NCBI GenBank assembly: GCA_001873585.1
Contig: MNZL01000018.1
Location: 1-8,567, forward strand
From: Rhodobacterales bacterium CG2_30_65_12
GTDB lineage: Bacteria; Pseudomonadota; Alphaproteobacteria; Rhodobacterales; Rhodobacteraceae
Direction: 5' to 3'
DNA length: 8,567 bases
Shown: one piece after another, positions 5,567 through 8,567 of the stretch
Layout of the letters: every line of letters begins with the position of its first letter
How positions within the stretch are numbered: position 1 is the first letter of the stretch
The notes under the pieces: generated by a model
The model's database searches: none
What the model saw: the letters and a program-made list of their open reading frames with translations, nothing else
What the model was told of the DNA's origin: nothing
Position numbers and translations under genes: made by a program

Positions 5567-6217
5567 TCAGGCGGCGCGGGGGCGGATCGTGTCGTGGATT
5601 GCGGCGCCGAGGGCGTGGCGGGTGCGTTCGAGGTCGTGCTCCACCTGCAGCTGCAGCCAGAAATCGGCCGCCGTCGAAAAATAGCGCGAAAGCCGCAGCG
5701 AAAGCTCGGCGTCGATGGCGCGCTCGCCCGACAAGACCCTCTCAACCGTCGACACCGCCACCCCGATCGCGCCCGCAAGCGCCGCCGGCGCGAGCCCTGC
5801 TGGGGCGAGAAATTCCTCGCGCAGCACTGTGCCCGGAGTCGGGCAGAGAAACAGCGGCGATACCTTTTCTTCGCCCTCCGGCTCTGCGGCTTCCTCGACC
5901 GGCAACCCGGCCGCCTTCCACGCGGTGAGCCCGCCTTCCATGTGCAGCACCTGCGCATGGCCTGCCTTGAGCAGCATCCGGCCGGCCGCCGCCGAGCGCT
6001 TGCCGATGGCGCAGTGCAGCACCAGAGGCCGGTCACCCAGCATCGGGAAAACCTCCGCATCAAGTTCCGAAAGCGGCATCAAAAGCGCGCCGGCGATATG
6101 TTCGAGGTCGTATTCCTTCGTCTCGCGCACATCGACGAGCACGATCTCGCCCCGCTCAAGACGGCTCGCCACCTCATCGGGGGCGAGGGCGATGGGGTCA
6201 AGGGTGGGCTCGGCCAT
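5567..6217 (-). CDS. Rhodanese domain fused to HigA-type antitoxin HTH domain
   Basis: A 216-residue soluble protein with two domains. Residues ~8-107 are a single rhodanese (sulfurtransferase) domain with DVRE (29-32), the active-site loop CAIGKR (69-74, catalytic Cys69) and the C-terminal MEGGLTAWKAAGLPV signature. After an acidic linker (108-120), residues ~127-200 match HigA/VapI-family antitoxins: PTPGTVLREEFLAP, GLAPAALAGAIGVAVSTVER as helix-turn-helix, LSGERAIDAELSLRLSRYF, and ADFWLQLQVEHDLERTR. A strong Shine-Dalgarno AGGAGG (6228-6223) sits 5 nt before the ATG, so the start is secure. No HigB-like toxin ORF lies on either side, so the HTH half is probably an orphan used for autoregulation or another target. 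A persulfide-sensing or sulfur-linked regulator is an attractive guess but only inference. It follows acpP on the same strand after a terminator, so it is likely its own transcription unit. Confidence 0.85.
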   Translation of the reverse strand: MAEPTLDPIALAPDEVASRLERGEIVLVDVRETKEYDLEHIAGALLMPLSELDAEVFPMLGDRPLVLHCAIGKRSAAAGRMLLKAGHAQVLHMEGGLTAWKAAGLPVEEAAEPEGEEKVSPLFLCPTPGTVLREEFLAPAGLAPAALAGAIGVAVSTVERVLSGERAIDAELSLRLSRYFSTAADFWLQLQVEHDLERTRHALGAAIHDTIRPRAA

Positions 6218-6234
6218 GTCAGCCTCCTGTCTGT

Positions 6235-6251
6235 GTTACAAAAGGGATAAC
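6235..6251. promoter_or_regulatory. Short inverted repeat upstream of rhodanese-HigA gene (possible operator)
   Basis: GTTA-N9-TAAC lies just upstream of the AGGAGG ribosome site of the rhodanese-HigA gene. HigA-type antitoxins usually bind palindromes at their own promoter, and this is the only symmetric AT-containing site close to the start. The arms are only 4 bp, so it may be chance. Confidence 0.2.
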
Positions 6252-6380
6252 CCAGCCGCCGGGAAAATGTCTGCCCGAAGGCCATGACCGGCCCGAGATC
6301 GCGGACCGCAACCTGTGTGCAAATCAGAATATTGTTCCGAAACGGCGCCAAGGCGCGGCGACTCGGCGATCTTTCACATG

Positions 6381-6408
6381 AAAACGGCGCCCCTGATGGA
6401 ACGCCGTT
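6381..6408 (-). terminator. Intrinsic terminator after acpP
   Basis: Read on the minus strand, AACGGCG (6408-6402) pairs perfectly with CGCCGTT (6389-6383). Further CC/GG pairs extend the stem inside, and it ends in TTTT (6384-6381). It begins about 26 nt after the acpP stop and closes the fabD-fabG-acpP unit, separating it from the rhodanese-HigA gene. Confidence 0.75.
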
Positions 6409-6434
6409 CTACTAACCTGTGATCGCGGCTTGGC

Positions 6435-6668
6435 TCAGACGGCTGCGCCGATGAACTTGACCGCGTCGCCAAAGGTCTGGATGCCTTCCGCAGCGTCGTC
6501 CGGGATCTCGATGCCGAATTCTTCCTCGAAGGCCATCACCAGCTCGACGGTGTCGAGGCTGTCGGCGCCAAGGTCGTCGATGAACGAGGCCGATTCCGTA
6601 ACCTTGTCTTCTTCCACGCCGAGGTGCTCGACAACAATTTTCTTCACGCGATCTGCGACGTCGCTCAT
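6435..6668 (-). CDS. acpP: Acyl carrier protein
   Basis: The 77-residue acidic carrier of growing acyl chains in type II fatty acid synthesis, cytoplasmic. It starts MSDVADRVKKIVVEHLGV and contains the phosphopantetheine attachment motif GADSLDTVELVMAFEEEFG with Ser37 as the modified residue. Length, strong acidity and the closing IPDDAAEGIQTFGDAVKFI segment are all typical of AcpP. The ribosome site GAGGA (6679-6675) lies 6 nt before the ATG. It lies 190 bp downstream of fabG, a gap large enough for its own promoter, which fits the very high expression of AcpP in bacteria. An intrinsic terminator follows. The usual downstream partner fabF is not present. Confidence 0.97.
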   Translation of the reverse strand: MSDVADRVKKIVVEHLGVEEDKVTESASFIDDLGADSLDTVELVMAFEEEFGIEIPDDAAEGIQTFGDAVKFIGAAV

Positions 6669-6679
6669 GTTAATTCCTC

Positions 6680-6858
6680 ATGGTTTCCGGGCACACAGCC
6701 CAATTTTCGGCCCCTTCGGGACCACTCAGACACCCCCGGCGCTTCGGGAGAGGGCCGCACAGGCCCAAGAATCTGCGCTCCCTTTAGCACAATGTGCCCC
6801 AAGGGCAAACGATTTGTCCAGACGGTCGGCGACCAGCGCGGGCGGCCGCCGCCCGCCG
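6680..6858 (-). promoter_or_regulatory. fabG-acpP spacer with hairpins and possible acpP promoter/leader
   Basis: On the minus strand a 7-bp GC hairpin (6856-6838, arms GCGGGCG and CGCCCGC) follows the fabG stop directly, without a T-run. Further on lie TTGCCC-N16-TAAAGG (a weak promoter candidate, about 6811-6784), overlapped by the near-palindrome GCACATTGTGC (6797-6787). Then come two short hairpins, GGGCC/GGCCC and GGTCCC-GAA-GGGGCC, in what would be the acpP leader. No ORF is convincing here. The functional reading is tentative. Confidence 0.35.
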
Positions 6859-7596
6859 TCACAGCATCGCCATGCCACCGTTCACATGCAGCGTTGTGCC
6901 GGTCACATAAGCCGCCTCCGTCGAGGCGAGGTAGAGCACCGCAGCAGCGATCTCTTCGGGTGTGCCCATCCGCGCGGCCGGGATCTGGGCGTTGATCCTG
7001 GCTTTCTGGTCGTCGCTGAGCTTGTCGGTCATTGCCGTCGCGATGAACCCGGGGGCAACGCAGTTGGCCGTGATGCCACGGCTGGCGACCTCGTAGGCGA
7101 TCGACCTGGTCATCGCCACCATCCCGGCCTTCGACGCGGCGTAGTTCGCCTGGCCTGGGTTTCCGGTGGCGCCGACGATCGACGAGATGTTGACGATCCG
7201 CCCCCAGCGCGCCTTCATCATTCCCCGGATCGCCCCCCGGCAGAGCCGCATGGTGGCGGTCAGGTTGACGTCGAGCACCGATTGCCAGTCGTCGTCCGAC
7301 ATCCGCATGAACACCTGGTCGCGGGTGATGCCGGCATTGTTGACGAGAATATCCAAGGCCCCCATCGCCGCCACCGCCTGCTTTGGCAACGCCTCGACAG
7401 CCTCGGCGTCAGCAAGGTTGCAGGGCAGCACATGGGCCCGTGCGCCAAGCTCGGCGGCCAGCGCTTCGAGCGGCTCCACCCGTGTGCCGGAAAGGCCCAC
7501 CGTGGCTCCTGCCCGGTGCAGCGCCTTCGCGATCGCGCCACCGATGCCACCCGAAGCGCCGGTGACGAGGGCGGTTTTGGCTGTCAGATCAAACAT
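6859..7596 (-). CDS. fabG: 3-oxoacyl-[acyl-carrier-protein] reductase
   Basis: NADPH-dependent reduction of 3-oxoacyl-ACP to 3-hydroxyacyl-ACP, the first reduction in each fatty-acid elongation cycle. The 245-residue length is typical. It is a classical short-chain dehydrogenase: cofactor loop TGASGGIG (12-19), NNAG (86-89), structural Asn111, and catalytic Ser139, Tyr152 and Lys156 in ISSIVG and NYAASKAG. It is followed by the APGFI segment (181-185) and a C-terminal VTGTTLHVNGGMAML typical of FabG. The ribosome site AGGA is 6 nt before the ATG. fabD lies 22 bp upstream on the same strand and is presumably co-transcribed. The fabD-fabG-acpP context makes FabG, rather than another short-chain dehydrogenase such as PhaB, the safe call. 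Confidence 0.96.
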   Translation of the reverse strand: MFDLTAKTALVTGASGGIGGAIAKALHRAGATVGLSGTRVEPLEALAAELGARAHVLPCNLADAEAVEALPKQAVAAMGALDILVNNAGITRDQVFMRMSDDDWQSVLDVNLTATMRLCRGAIRGMMKARWGRIVNISSIVGATGNPGQANYAASKAGMVAMTRSIAYEVASRGITANCVAPGFIATAMTDKLSDDQKARINAQIPAARMGTPEEIAAAVLYLASTEAAYVTGTTLHVNGGMAML

Positions 7597-7618
7597 GTCG
7601 TATCCTTTCCTTGCGGCG

Positions 7619-8560
7619 TCAGACGGTCAGACTTTGCACCGCCGCCCTCACCTCTTCGGGCGTGCCGATGTTGCGCACCGCGATGTCCTTGTCGATCCGG
7701 CGCACCATGCCCGAAAGCGCCTTGCCGGCGCCGATCTCCCAGATCTCGGTCACGCCGTGCCCCGCCATCCACAATACGCTTTCGCGCCAGCGCACCGAGC
7801 CTGTCACCTGCTCGACGAGGAGCGAACGGATGGTGGTGGGGTCGGAGATCGCGCTCGCGCGCACGTTGGCCACCAGCGGCACCGTCGGGCGCTCGATGTT
7901 CACGTGGCTGAGCGCCTCGGCCATCACCTGCGCGGCAGGCTCCATCAATGCACAGTGGAACGGGGCCGAAACCGGCAGCATCACCGCCCGCCTCGCGCCC
8001 CGACCCTTGGCGATCTCGACGGCGCGTTCCACCGCCGCCGTGTGGCCCGAGACCACCACCTGCCCCGGATCGTTATCGTTCGCGGCCTGGCACACTTCGC
8101 CTTGCGCCGCCTCTTCGGCCACCTCGTGCGCGGTGGCAAAGTCGAGCCCGAGCAGCGCCGCCATCGCCCCGACACCGGGGGCAACCGCCGCCTGCATCGC
8201 CTCGCCCCTTGTGCGCAGGAGCCGGGCGGTATCGGCCACGGTGAGCGCGCCAGCGGCCGCCAGCGCCGAGTATTCGCCAAGCGAGTGGCCGGCGACGAAT
8301 GCCGCCGCCTCGATGCCCACGCCTTCAGCCTCAAGCGCACGCAGCGCGGCGAGCGAGGTGGCCATCAGCGCCGGTTGGGCGTTACGGGTGAGCGTGAGCC
8401 GGTCCTGCTCGCCGTCCCAGATCAACGCGCTGAGCGCCTCGCCGAGTGCCTCATCAACCTCGTCGAACACAGCGCGCGCCTGCGGGTAGGCCTCGGCGAG
8501 CGCCTTGCCCATGCCGATCACCTGCGCGCCCTGGCCGGGAAATACGAATGCTTTCGTCAT
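7619..8560 (-). CDS. fabD: Malonyl CoA-acyl carrier protein transacylase
   Basis: Transfers malonate from malonyl-CoA to AcpP to supply the elongation cycle. The 313-residue length is standard. Motifs: FPGQGAQ (7-13) of the oxyanion region, nucleophile Ser93 in GHSLGEYSAL (91-100), the carboxylate-binding Arg118 in RTRGEAM, catalytic His202 in APFHCALM, and the C-terminal EIGAGKALSGM. An AGAGG lies 3 nt before the ATG, at the window edge. It is complete and leads the fabD-fabG-acpP cluster in this window; whether genes lie upstream in the same operon cannot be seen. Confidence 0.96.
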   Translation of the reverse strand: MTKAFVFPGQGAQVIGMGKALAEAYPQARAVFDEVDEALGEALSALIWDGEQDRLTLTRNAQPALMATSLAALRALEAEGVGIEAAAFVAGHSLGEYSALAAAGALTVADTARLLRTRGEAMQAAVAPGVGAMAALLGLDFATAHEVAEEAAQGEVCQAANDNDPGQVVVSGHTAAVERAVEIAKGRGARRAVMLPVSAPFHCALMEPAAQVMAEALSHVNIERPTVPLVANVRASAISDPTTIRSLLVEQVTGSVRWRESVLWMAGHGVTEIWEIGAGKALSGMVRRIDKDIAVRNIGTPEEVRAAVQSLTV

Positions 8561-8567
8561 GCCCTCT

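Noticed and set aside
6430..7911. 493-codon + strand open frame across acpP, fabG and fabD
   Set aside because: It spans three well-identified minus-strand genes and their spacers; a shadow of their codon bias.

Overview
The window is high-GC DNA from an alphaproteobacterium, most probably a Rhodobacteraceae (roseobacter-type) chromosome. This rests on the strong G/C third-position bias, the NADH-dehydrogenase-like/SelD fusion, the fabD-fabG-acpP order, and an intergenic repeat of a type I recall from that family. The assignment is inference; no rRNA or other taxonomic marker is present.

Layout. (1) 1-1659 (+): 3' part of a fusion gene, an FAD/NAD(P)-binding oxidoreductase domain joined to selenide,water dikinase (SelD); its start lies outside the window. 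(2) 1665-3209 (-): a RecD/UvrD-type superfamily 1 helicase, convergent with selD; the two stop codons lie inside one small palindrome. (3) 3210-4080 (+): a decayed stretch. A 62-bp divergent gap holds a GC-rich repeat-like sequence. It is followed by the first ~109 codons of a protocatechuate 4,5-dioxygenase alpha-subunit (LigA) gene, joined out of frame to the C-terminal part of a LigC-like dehydrogenase gene (Gfo/Idh/MocA family). The ligC remnant is itself split by a ~244-bp element with 17-bp terminal inverted repeats, an internal perfect 20-bp inverted repeat and an intrinsic terminator. I read this as the scar of a lost protocatechuate meta-cleavage operon. (4) 3724-5382 (-): glycerate 2-kinase of the MOFRL family. 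Its conserved part ends near 4135, but the frame stays open for another 136 codons antisense to the ligC remnant. (5) 5567-6217 (-): a rhodanese domain fused to a HigA-type helix-turn-helix domain, with no HigB toxin beside it. (6) 6381-8560 (-): the fatty-acid synthesis cluster fabD, fabG, acpP, closed by an intrinsic terminator. fabF, which usually follows acpP, is not there.

How the genes work together. FabD loads malonyl groups onto AcpP, and FabG reduces the 3-oxoacyl-AcpP intermediates; these three form one functional unit. SelD supplies selenophosphate for selenocysteine or 2-selenouridine synthesis. GckA feeds glycerate into central carbon metabolism. The rhodanese-HigA protein and the helicase have no visible functional tie to their neighbours.

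The most interesting parts are the ligA::ligC scar with its small inverted-repeat element, the runaway C-terminus of the glycerate kinase opposite it, and the orphan rhodanese-HigA fusion. I found no tRNA, rRNA, CRISPR array or complete transposase gene. No stretch longer than about 220 bp lacks a gene or gene remnant.
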